Shown here: one piece after another, positions 9,744-17,587 of the stretch
How the letters are laid out: the number at the start of each line of letters is the position of its first letter
How positions within the stretch are numbered: the stretch's first letter is position 1
Source: an uncultured Clostridia bacterium
GTDB taxonomy: Bacteria; Bacillota; Clostridia; Oscillospirales; Ruminococcaceae
DNA length: 32,187 nt
Direction: 5' to 3'
NCBI GenBank assembly: GCA_947166515.1
Contig: CAMVEM010000010.1
Span: 1 to 32,187 of the forward strand
Notes under the pieces: generated by a model
Seen by the model: only the letters and a program-made list of their open reading frames with translations
What the model was told of the DNA's origin: nothing
Database searches by the model: none
Position numbers and translations under genes: made by a program

Positions 9744-9773
9744 TTTATCTCATCCTTTCTGATCGACCTGTAA

Positions 9774-10505
9774 TTACAGTTCAAGCTTGATATATTTGGA
9801 ATCCCCGACAGGAAACGTCTTTGACTTTGCTTTCGTTCCCTCGCCGGATTCACAGGTTATCTGCGAATCACCCGAAAAGCTGTTTTTCAGAATGATCGTG
9901 AATTTTCCGCTGCTGTCGGCAGCAACGCGGAATGCCGGAACTATTATCGTCCCGACCTTCGGATAATCGCCCTTCAGCTTTTCCGAAAGCAGATATTCCG
10001 ATTTTTCCTTGTTCGTTACAGAGCTTACACGGATAAACTCTCCCTTGCCTCCGGAGGCGATCATCTTGAGCAGTTTTCCTTCTATATTTACGGAATCATC
10101 GTGATATATGCCGACGGTGTCCGTTCCCTTTTTTACGTCTGCCAGAAGCTTATATGCCGAGCCTTTGTCCTGTGAATATACAACGACCGTCTGCCCGGGA
10201 GCCCCAGTCCCTTCTATCCTTATGCACTCGGGCGGTATCGGATAGAGCGAATTCGGAGCGAGCCGTATCGTTACAGTCCGGTATGAATAGAAACCGCCCT
10301 CGGCTTTGATTTCATAATCACCCTCGGGAAGATTCAGGAACACATTGAATCCGTCGTTCTTCTTTATCGGAGGCTTTTCGTTCTCTATCCACGCTCTTGC
10401 GTTGCTTCCGGTTATGTTCTTTCCGGTAAGGTCATCTATAAGCTGGACTACGAGCGAGACGCGCTTTACGCTTCGAGAAGTGATAACTCCGTAATTGCTG
10501 TCCAT
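9774..10505 (-). CDS. eCIS-associated beta-sandwich (carboxypeptidase regulatory-like/Ig-like) structural protein
   Basis: 243 aa; 'VSLVVQLIDDLTGKNITGSNARAWIENEKPPIKKNDGFNVFLNLPEGDYEIKAEGGFYSYRTVTIRL' resembles carboxypeptidase-regulatory-like beta-sandwiches; sits between DUF4255 and PAAR genes. Confidence 0.65.
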   Translation of the reverse strand: MDSNYGVITSRSVKRVSLVVQLIDDLTGKNITGSNARAWIENEKPPIKKNDGFNVFLNLPEGDYEIKAEGGFYSYRTVTIRLAPNSLYPIPPECIRIEGTGAPGQTVVVYSQDKGSAYKLLADVKKGTDTVGIYHDDSVNIEGKLLKMIASGGKGEFIRVSSVTNKEKSEYLLSEKLKGDYPKVGTIIVPAFRVAADSSGKFTIILKNSFSGDSQITCESGEGTKAKSKTFPVGDSKYIKLEL

Positions 10506-10589
10506 ATTCTGCTGTCTCCTTTCCGCGGGGAATCCAGGATACCGCCGTCTTTACACGGCATATATGATACTTTATGCGATGCACCGCCA

Positions 10590-11171
10590 TTAAAAGCGCG
10601 GCTTTTCTTCGATAGTGAAATCCGCTTCCGTAACTCTTGTGACAGTCGAGATCTTTTCCGACTCGACCTCTACGGGATAGACCTTATAGAAAAGCGACAG
10701 CTTATACGGCGTTTCGGGTATGTTCCAGATGCGCTGCTTCTCCTCATTTTCGATCTGTATCATCTCGATCTTCGGGGCATATCTCATCTGTGCTATGGAT
10801 TTTCCGTACATATCTCCCCTTAGTATGGGGTTGCCCTCGATAAGCTGGATCGTTCTTCCGATTATCTTTGCCTCTTCAAGAGAACGGAACTTGATATCGC
10901 TCGACGAATAAGCGGTTATCATATAATAAAGGTCAAAGAACACGGAAGGACTTCTCATCTTATCCGTCCCGACCGGCACCTTGTCGGTCGGGATCACATC
11001 GGTATTTAGTCTTATGTCATAAAGGCAGATGCCAAGATTCACATCTCCCTTGTCGGAAGGATGGCACACACCTATCCCCTCTGAATTCGGGATTATATCC
11101 GGGACCATTCCCTCTCTCAGAAGACGTACCAGGGCTTCGGAAATTTCCGAGATTATGTTATAATTCGGCAT
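10590..11171 (-). CDS. DUF4255 / Pvc16-N-like protein (sheath/tube terminator-like)
   Basis: 193 aa; 'MPNYNIISEISEALVRLLREGM...ICLYDIRLNTDVIPTDKVPVGTDKMRSPSVFFDLYYMITAYSSSDIKFRSLEEAKIIGRTIQLIEGNPILRGDMYG' matches the DUF4255 layout. Confidence 0.9.
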   Translation of the reverse strand: MPNYNIISEISEALVRLLREGMVPDIIPNSEGIGVCHPSDKGDVNLGICLYDIRLNTDVIPTDKVPVGTDKMRSPSVFFDLYYMITAYSSSDIKFRSLEEAKIIGRTIQLIEGNPILRGDMYGKSIAQMRYAPKIEMIQIENEEKQRIWNIPETPYKLSLFYKVYPVEVESEKISTVTRVTEADFTIEEKPRF

Positions 11172-11174
11172 TTT

Positions 11175-13778
11175 TTATCCCTCCGTAGTGGCTGCGCCGG
11201 TGGTATCAGACAAGACGTTTCCGTTCTCGTCATACAGTACTCCGCCGGCATAATCTCCGAGCTTGAACAAGCCTTCGTACTTCACTTTTCCGCTTGGATA
11301 GAACTCTCTTCCCTGACCGTCGTACTTGCCCAGATAGAAGCCGCCGTCATAGATGAGTCTTCCGGCAGTATCAAAGAGCTTTCCGGTGCCGCTGTATTCG
11401 CCCATATAGAACTGTCCGTCATAGATGAGCACATCGTTCTGATATTTCTTGCCCGAACCATGATACAAGCCCTTGTCAAATGCGCCGTCATATATGAGCT
11501 TACCGGTCTCAGCGTCGTAAAGTTTTCCGAGTCCGGAGTATATTCCGTCAACGACATTTCCGCTGTAAAGCACCTTTCCGGATTCGGTATAGATAGTTAC
11601 CATACCGTTTGTGACAGTGCCGTCCGGACCTATCGTTCCGCTTGAGATCACATTACCGTTCTTATCATAGAACTTTCCTTCGCCGAAGAAGCTTCCCTTA
11701 CTGAAACCGCCCTCATAATAAAGGATGCCGTTTCTGTACATTTTTCCGCTTCCGTCGTATTGTCCGTTCACAAAGCTGCCTTCATAGACTACGAGTCCGG
11801 TGGAAGCGTCGAACTGTTTACCGTTTCCGTTCTTCTTTCCGTCCTTCATGTCGCCTTCATAGACAACAGTGCCATTGGAGCTGTAAAGCTTTCCTGTGCC
11901 GTTGAATACGCCTTCCTTGAACTCGCCGGAATATTCGAGCTTTCCGGTCGTGAGATTATAGAGACTTCCCTGACCTTCCGGCTGGCCGTTCTTGAATTCG
12001 CCGTCATATCTCAGCTTTCCGCCGCTGTAGAGCTTTCCGACGCCGTTATATATTCCGTCCTTGACCTCGCCGACATAGAGCGGATCGCCGTTCGCGTCAT
12101 AGATAGTTGTAGTTCCGCTGCTTACTACGCCGCCGCTTCCGTGATTTCCGGTGGATATCACATTTCCGTCCTCGTCGTAATATGTACCCTCACCCTGCGG
12201 GCTTCCGGCGCGGAATCCGCCCTCATAATAGAGATAACCGTCTTTATAGAGTTTTCCTGTTCCCTCGGCGACACCGTCCTTTACGTCGCCTTCATACAGC
12301 AGATCTCCCGTCTTGGTATCATAGAGTGCGCCTTTTCCGGTCACATTTCCTTCCTCGAAGGTACCGCTGTAGAACATTTTTTCATCTTTATAGAGCTTTC
12401 CTTCGCCGCTGTACTGAGCGTCAACGAAATTTCCTTCATAGATAAGCTTTCCTTTTTCATAAAGCTTACCGACGCCGTTGTACACGCCGTTGCTGAATTC
12501 GCCGTCATATAAGAGCTCTCCCGTATTCTCATCATACAGAAGACCCTTTCCGCTGTACTTTCCGCCGGATACACCGCCGACATACATAAGCGTACCCTTA
12601 TCGCTGAACAGCGTTGTGGAGCCGTCAACCACGTTTCCACCGCCGAGCGTACCCGACGCCATTACAGCGCCGTTTCCGTCATAGAACACACCCGTGCCGA
12701 GGAGCTGGCCCCTTGAAAAGTTTCCTTCGTAAAAAAGACGTCCGTCCTTATACATTTTGCCGCTTCCGTTATACTCACCGTCGGTAAATGCTCCGTCATA
12801 TACGATGACGCCGTTCTCATAGAGCTTTCCGGAGCCGTTGAACACGCCGCCCGAAAATTCTCCGGAATAGAGCACATTATCGTCTTTCATGAGTATGCCG
12901 GTACCGTTATATACACCGTTATAGAAATTTCCGTCATATACGAGATCGCCGTCTTTATAGAGCTGTCCCTTTCCGGAAAATATATCCGACTTGAAATCTC
13001 CTCTGTAAAGGAGCTCGCCGCTTTCCTTGTCAAAAAGCTTTCCGGGGCCGTCGTACTGATCGTTTATGAACTCGCCCTCATATACGACCTTCTTGGTCTC
13101 TTCATCGTAAAGCTTTCCCGGACCGCTGAAAACGCCGCCGGAAAACTGACCGGAGTACTTTATCTCTCCGCTTTCATAATACATTATTCCCTCGCCCTCG
13201 AAAAGGTTGGCAAGAAAACTTCCTGTATATTCAAGCTTTCCGTTCGGATAGTAAAGCCTTCCCACTCCGGAAAAGTCACCCGACGAGAAATTGCCCACAT
13301 AAACGAGATTGCCGCTGTAATCATACAGTGTGCCCTCGCCCTGTATCACGCCGTCTTCAAGCTTTCCCTCAAAGAGAAGGTCTTTCAGGTCGGACTTTGC
13401 ATATAGTCTGACTTTTCCGGTATATCCGGAAGTATCCGTGCTGTTTACCCAGATATCCTTTGTGAAGAACCACTGTACAAGAAGCGGGAAAAGAAATTTT
13501 ATTATCAGCGCGGTTCCGATAAGCAAGACGATAATAAGCACAAATACAAGCTTTTTGGCTACATATTTGCTTCCTATCTCAAAATACTGCTTCCGTGAAT
13601 TCGGTTTTGCAGTTATTCCCTTAACGTTATCCTTGACATCTGTAGCTATCTTGCTCGCGATATTCTGAGGGTTTACCTTCCTCAGGACATTGCGCACAAA
13701 CATAGTTATCGGCGTAAGGAAAATACGCTGAAATTTTTTCAGAAACAGCCTGAAGGCTGAAAACAGATCAAAATTCAT
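11175..13778 (-). CDS. Single-pass TM protein with about 30 MORN repeats
   Basis: 867 aa; basic ~73-aa N-tail, TM (KKLVFVLIIVLLIGTALIIKFLFPLLVQWFF), then ~30 tandem units of type [LIV]xY[DE]GxFxxGxYxGxGKLYxx. Confidence 0.93.
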   Translation of the reverse strand: MNFDLFSAFRLFLKKFQRIFLTPITMFVRNVLRKVNPQNIASKIATDVKDNVKGITAKPNSRKQYFEIGSKYVAKKLVFVLIIVLLIGTALIIKFLFPLLVQWFFTKDIWVNSTDTSGYTGKVRLYAKSDLKDLLFEGKLEDGVIQGEGTLYDYSGNLVYVGNFSSGDFSGVGRLYYPNGKLEYTGSFLANLFEGEGIMYYESGEIKYSGQFSGGVFSGPGKLYDEETKKVVYEGEFINDQYDGPGKLFDKESGELLYRGDFKSDIFSGKGQLYKDGDLVYDGNFYNGVYNGTGILMKDDNVLYSGEFSGGVFNGSGKLYENGVIVYDGAFTDGEYNGSGKMYKDGRLFYEGNFSRGQLLGTGVFYDGNGAVMASGTLGGGNVVDGSTTLFSDKGTLMYVGGVSGGKYSGKGLLYDENTGELLYDGEFSNGVYNGVGKLYEKGKLIYEGNFVDAQYSGEGKLYKDEKMFYSGTFEEGNVTGKGALYDTKTGDLLYEGDVKDGVAEGTGKLYKDGYLYYEGGFRAGSPQGEGTYYDEDGNVISTGNHGSGGVVSSGTTTIYDANGDPLYVGEVKDGIYNGVGKLYSGGKLRYDGEFKNGQPEGQGSLYNLTTGKLEYSGEFKEGVFNGTGKLYSSNGTVVYEGDMKDGKKNGNGKQFDASTGLVVYEGSFVNGQYDGSGKMYRNGILYYEGGFSKGSFFGEGKFYDKNGNVISSGTIGPDGTVTNGMVTIYTESGKVLYSGNVVDGIYSGLGKLYDAETGKLIYDGAFDKGLYHGSGKKYQNDVLIYDGQFYMGEYSGTGKLFDTAGRLIYDGGFYLGKYDGQGREFYPSGKVKYEGLFKLGDYAGGVLYDENGNVLSDTTGAATTEG
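11651..12665 (-). repeat. Higher-order repeat inside the MORN gene (period ~504-510 bp, 7 MORN units)
   Basis: Degenerate 'marker' repeats VMASGT (V codon starts at 12665), VISTGN (12161), VISSGT (11651); spacings 504 and 510 bp (168 and 170 aa). Flanking units also match (LYYEGGF before, YDGEF/YDGAF after). Confidence 0.8.
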
Positions 13779-13803
13779 TTATTTCACCTTGAAACCGCTG
13801 TAA

Positions 13804-14655
13804 TTACATTGTTTTATCTATCGTGACAGTACCTATCCTGTCGAAATTCGCTTTACGGGTGATGCTGCTCTTTGTTCCGTCAATTGTCATTATCAGATAG
13901 ACCACGGCAAGCACGATAAGCGCCAGCATTATGATCTTCTTCAGGACGCGCCAGATCTTCTTGAGGTTATTCCAGATCTTATACCATATCGACTTCGGCT
14001 CTTCTTCCTCTTCGGGCATCTCCGTGAGCGCGGAGAGCATATTGTGATATTCGCCGTAGATCTCAATGACTGTAAGTTCAAGAAGCTGCGGAAGCTTGTT
14101 GAAGAAATCAATGACCGGCTCCGGCACCTTTCTTTCAAGCTCTCTCGCGAATAACATCCTGAGTATTTTATTTATCCCTTCCATGGGGTCGCACTGTCTG
14201 TTTCCGATTATATCGTCGATCGGATAGTTGAAATTTACGGTAAGATCAGCCGACACCATGATGCAGTCAGGGTCCATGCATTTGTTCAGGAAATAATCCG
14301 GTATCTCCTGGAGCACGATCTTTTCGAGTATCTTTCTTCCTATCTCGGCTCTTTCCATTACCGAGAGACTCTCTGTCGCAAGTTTATCCCCAAGCGTAAG
14401 CCCCTGCGTGTATTTCATCACGATGCAGAGCGCGCCGTTAAAATTGAAGTGCTCGATATAATCTGTGAATGTATCTCTGTTTACCGTCTCGGTGAGCCAG
14501 CTCACAAGCTCCGGGAAATATGCCTTATCCTTTACGCTCATTACGCGGCAGAAACCGCCGTCGGTCAGATTCCTGCATATATAGCATTCGTATGTTTCAT
14601 TCGTTTCCTTGACCGACGATATCGGATAATCATGTTCATAGGTATGTATTATCAA
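13804..14655 (-). CDS. Kinase-fold (pseudokinase-like) protein with C-terminal TM anchor
   Basis: 283 aa; catalytic-loop-like 'NKCMDPDCIMV' aligns to HRDxKPxNIxV with key residues replaced; C-terminal TM 'IIMLALIVLAVVYLIMTI' followed by a short tail. Confidence 0.65.
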   Translation of the reverse strand: MIIHTYEHDYPISSVKETNETYECYICRNLTDGGFCRVMSVKDKAYFPELVSWLTETVNRDTFTDYIEHFNFNGALCIVMKYTQGLTLGDKLATESLSVMERAEIGRKILEKIVLQEIPDYFLNKCMDPDCIMVSADLTVNFNYPIDDIIGNRQCDPMEGINKILRMLFARELERKVPEPVIDFFNKLPQLLELTVIEIYGEYHNMLSALTEMPEEEEEPKSIWYKIWNNLKKIWRVLKKIIMLALIVLAVVYLIMTIDGTKSSITRKANFDRIGTVTIDKTM

Positions 14656-14719
14656 CCGACTTCACCTCCGCGAACCGGAAATTATAGATCAGAAAATTCT
14701 ATGGCCTTAACGACACCGG

Positions 14720-16426
14720 TCATTCTCTGACAACTACCATGATAGATGCCTTGACCTCAGGATATACCGCGCTCGTTGCAATGACTTCATAAACGCCCTC
14801 GATATTCGGAGCAATATAAAGTCCGTTCTGATCGATCTCGCCGCCGTTCGGTGAAGATACGGACCAGCGTACCGTCTTGTTGGTCATATTCGCACATATC
14901 GCTTCGAGATATTTGGACTCACGCGGCTTTATCACAAGCGTATTCGGCTTTATGGAGATACGCATAGTGCTCTTCTCGCTTACAGCCTCGTCAACGTCGC
15001 GTATAGCTGTCCACTTTACGTCAACATAATCGGCAACTATCGTCGATTTTGTCATGACTCCGATAACAAAGCTGCCCTTGGACGGATTGAGCTTTGCGGC
15101 TGTATCGAACGGAGCCGTATCGGCCTTGAATATCTCGCTGCAGCCATATACCGTGGCATTATCGGTCTGAGCCGCAAGTATTATCGTAACGCTTCCGAGG
15201 CCGAGTCCGTGAATGATCTCATCGGAGAAGAACACCTTGTTCTTGAGGCTTCCGGAGCTTAAGTTTATGCGTGCGATACCGCTTGCAACTTCGATCTTCT
15301 GCGACGCACTCTGTCCCTGTACATTAGTTGACTGCGTCGGGATAACTCCCGCATTTCCGAGAGCCGCTTCCTTGATCGTCATGGCGCTCAGCAGCAGGTT
15401 GCTCGCAACATACTGGTTGAACGGCACATTGTCGATATCCTCTATGATGACCATTCCGCCGGCGTCGATAAGATTTATCCTTGCGAGATAGATCCTCTGG
15501 CTGATCGAATTCCTGAGTACCGAATCCATACCGTAAGCATAGTTGCTGTCTATCATAGCGTCTTCGATATCGGAATCTATGATCGAAACGACCGATTTTC
15601 CGGCAATGACGCCCTCGGAAGCTATCTTGTTGTACGATACCGAGAATGTGGTCGCGTCTATTGTAGCGGTACCTTCCGTACCTATAACGTTATTTGCGAT
15701 AAGATCGTAAGTCAGCGTATAGTTTCCGGTCTTCTCAAAAAGTGATTCATCAAAATTGACCCTGAGCACGGAGCTTCCGTCAACTTCATTATTCATGCAG
15801 ATAAGCTGTATCTCATAAGAAAACGCCGCGAACTGCTTCGAGAATGTCTCGACCTCAATGCTGAATCTGAACTTTGTGTTGGGATTTACATATTTCGGTA
15901 TCACATGGCGGATACACATATTCTCGTCGCGGTAAACGGTGATAGACTGCTCAAAGAATCCGTTTATCAGGTTGATGTTGTCATCGGGCTCGTCTGATGT
16001 AAGATAAAGGTTATATCCCTCTCTTATCTTGTCCGCCTGCGCCTTTCCTCCCTCGGAGACAACGTTGTGCGCAAGTCCCTTCTCAGTTTCGCTGTATTCT
16101 ATGCAGAGATATACATACGCGCTGTTGCCGGAATCCACGGCTGCGTCATATCCGTTTATCATCGAGAGCTTCTTGGTCACAGGAGAATCAACTATGACCT
16201 CGCGGCCGGTCGTATCGAGCGCCATACCGCTCTCAACGGATATAGTGCTGTCATCCACCCTGACGATATTAAGGCCGCATACTATTCCCATGCCGTGGAT
16301 AAGTCTGTTGATAAGTCTGCGCTTGTCATTCACATACTTCTGCTCAGCGTTGAAATCCTCGACGCTTAAAAGTTTTCCGTAGAAATATTTGTTTCTTTCA
16401 AAAGGATAAAGCTGTGTGTTCTTCAT
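14720..16426 (-). CDS. eCIS baseplate-associated protein ('YFxGKLLxxxDFxxEQ' family) with C-terminal Ig-like domain
   Basis: 568 aa; N-terminus 'ERNKYFYGKLLSVEDFNAEQKYVNDKRRLINRLIHGMGIVCGLNI' is a recurrent eCIS motif; C-terminus Big-like 'VRWSVSSPNGGEIDQNGLYIAPNIEGVYEVIATSAVYPEVKASIMVVV'. Confidence 0.8.
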   Translation of the reverse strand: MKNTQLYPFERNKYFYGKLLSVEDFNAEQKYVNDKRRLINRLIHGMGIVCGLNIVRVDDSTISVESGMALDTTGREVIVDSPVTKKLSMINGYDAAVDSGNSAYVYLCIEYSETEKGLAHNVVSEGGKAQADKIREGYNLYLTSDEPDDNINLINGFFEQSITVYRDENMCIRHVIPKYVNPNTKFRFSIEVETFSKQFAAFSYEIQLICMNNEVDGSSVLRVNFDESLFEKTGNYTLTYDLIANNVIGTEGTATIDATTFSVSYNKIASEGVIAGKSVVSIIDSDIEDAMIDSNYAYGMDSVLRNSISQRIYLARINLIDAGGMVIIEDIDNVPFNQYVASNLLLSAMTIKEAALGNAGVIPTQSTNVQGQSASQKIEVASGIARINLSSGSLKNKVFFSDEIIHGLGLGSVTIILAAQTDNATVYGCSEIFKADTAPFDTAAKLNPSKGSFVIGVMTKSTIVADYVDVKWTAIRDVDEAVSEKSTMRISIKPNTLVIKPRESKYLEAICANMTNKTVRWSVSSPNGGEIDQNGLYIAPNIEGVYEVIATSAVYPEVKASIMVVVRE

Positions 16427-16447
16427 ATTTTATTTCTCCTTACGCGT

Positions 16448-17572
16448 TCAAAGCGTCGATAATGTAAGCTGTGACTTTCCGTCAAGTGCAGCGTTTCTGT
16501 ACTGTCCGAGCGTGCTGTTTATACCTAAGTAGGTAAATTTATTAAGGAAGATATACGGCTCAAGCACTACCAGATTGAGTTCGGTAGATACCGGGAGCAT
16601 CTCAAGCGCTATCCTTCTTACCATGTTGAGTTCGCTGTCCGAATGGATAAGCTCGCTCTTAATCAGGAGCGTTATTCTGTATGGATCGTTGCCGTACATC
16701 GGAAGCAGCGTTTTTTCGTAGGTATCGGTACCCTTGAAATCTCTTATCGAGAATTCTTCGATTATAAGCGGTTTTTCTCCGAGATAGAGCCCGATCATCT
16801 TCTCTACGCTTTCTCTCGTGCCTCGTTTGCGGAACAGATCCACCGCCGTCATCAGAAGCTGACGAAGTTTTTCCTCCGGCCACTGGTCGCCGTCCGATAT
16901 ATCAAGCCACTCGCACAGCCAGCCGAGAAATTCGCTCTCTGTACAAAGCGGGTCGAACCTGTCGGCTATATTTGCTATCTGTGAGTCAAGCTCTTCATAA
17001 AGCGTCTGGAATATACCGAGATATCGTTCAAGGAAGTGCTCGCTGTCGTTCGCGCGGTATATCATAGGAAGCGAATCTATCCACGACTGTGACGGAAGAA
17101 ATATCTGTATATCCTTAATCACGGCCGGAGCGGAGCTCACACTGTATGTCTCTATGAATATCCATAGGTATTGTCCGCTTATATCATGAAGCATGATATC
17201 CGTTACGCCGGATACGCTCTTTTTTTCATACGGTGCAAATGCCTTGACCTTTTCGTTCAGCGAGAGCGACTTGTCATGAAGCAGTACCGTAAGCGGCACG
17301 AATTTACCGTTATATTTTATATCGTCCTTATCCGAGGCATATACAGTTATCCTGAAATCTTCGCTTCCGCAGTTTTCGGTCCCGATTATGAGCCTGTGCC
17401 ATGTCATGCCTCTTTCACCGGAATCGAATATACGGCTGAACATACGTCCGACGCCCGACTTCCGTTTTGAGGAGAATCGAAGGACATTACCGTCAGTTGC
17501 CATATTTTCATACACGCCGCGGTTAAAGTCGTATGCCTTGTTAAGTATGAAATACTTTATTTTTTCTCTCAT
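16448..17572 (-). CDS. Phage tail protein I-like baseplate protein (eCIS type)
   Basis: 374 aa; 'SLPMIYRANDSEHFLERYLGIFQTLYEELDSQIANIADRFDPLCTESEFLGWLCEWLDI...WPEEKLRQLLMTAVDLFRKRGTRESVEKMIGLYLGEKPLIIEEF' typical. Confidence 0.88.
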   Translation of the reverse strand: MREKIKYFILNKAYDFNRGVYENMATDGNVLRFSSKRKSGVGRMFSRIFDSGERGMTWHRLIIGTENCGSEDFRITVYASDKDDIKYNGKFVPLTVLLHDKSLSLNEKVKAFAPYEKKSVSGVTDIMLHDISGQYLWIFIETYSVSSAPAVIKDIQIFLPSQSWIDSLPMIYRANDSEHFLERYLGIFQTLYEELDSQIANIADRFDPLCTESEFLGWLCEWLDISDGDQWPEEKLRQLLMTAVDLFRKRGTRESVEKMIGLYLGEKPLIIEEFSIRDFKGTDTYEKTLLPMYGNDPYRITLLIKSELIHSDSELNMVRRIALEMLPVSTELNLVVLEPYIFLNKFTYLGINSTLGQYRNAALDGKSQLTLSTL

Positions 17573-17587
17573 CTTTCCGCCCCTTTA

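Noticed and set aside
9316-9762. Several ORFs on both strands overlapping the PAAR gene (9339..9647 +, 9367..9762 +, 9316..9585 -)
   Set aside because: The 9743..9357 minus frame clearly matches DUF4280; others are shadow frames.
11760-12512. 250-aa + strand ORF opposite the MORN gene
   Set aside because: Antisense open frame created by the repetitive codon composition of the MORN array; no plausible protein features or RBS.
11175-13778. MORN repeat DNA as CRISPR or tandem satellite
   Set aside because: Repeats are degenerate at DNA level and preserve one reading frame with MORN consensus, so it is coding protein repeats.
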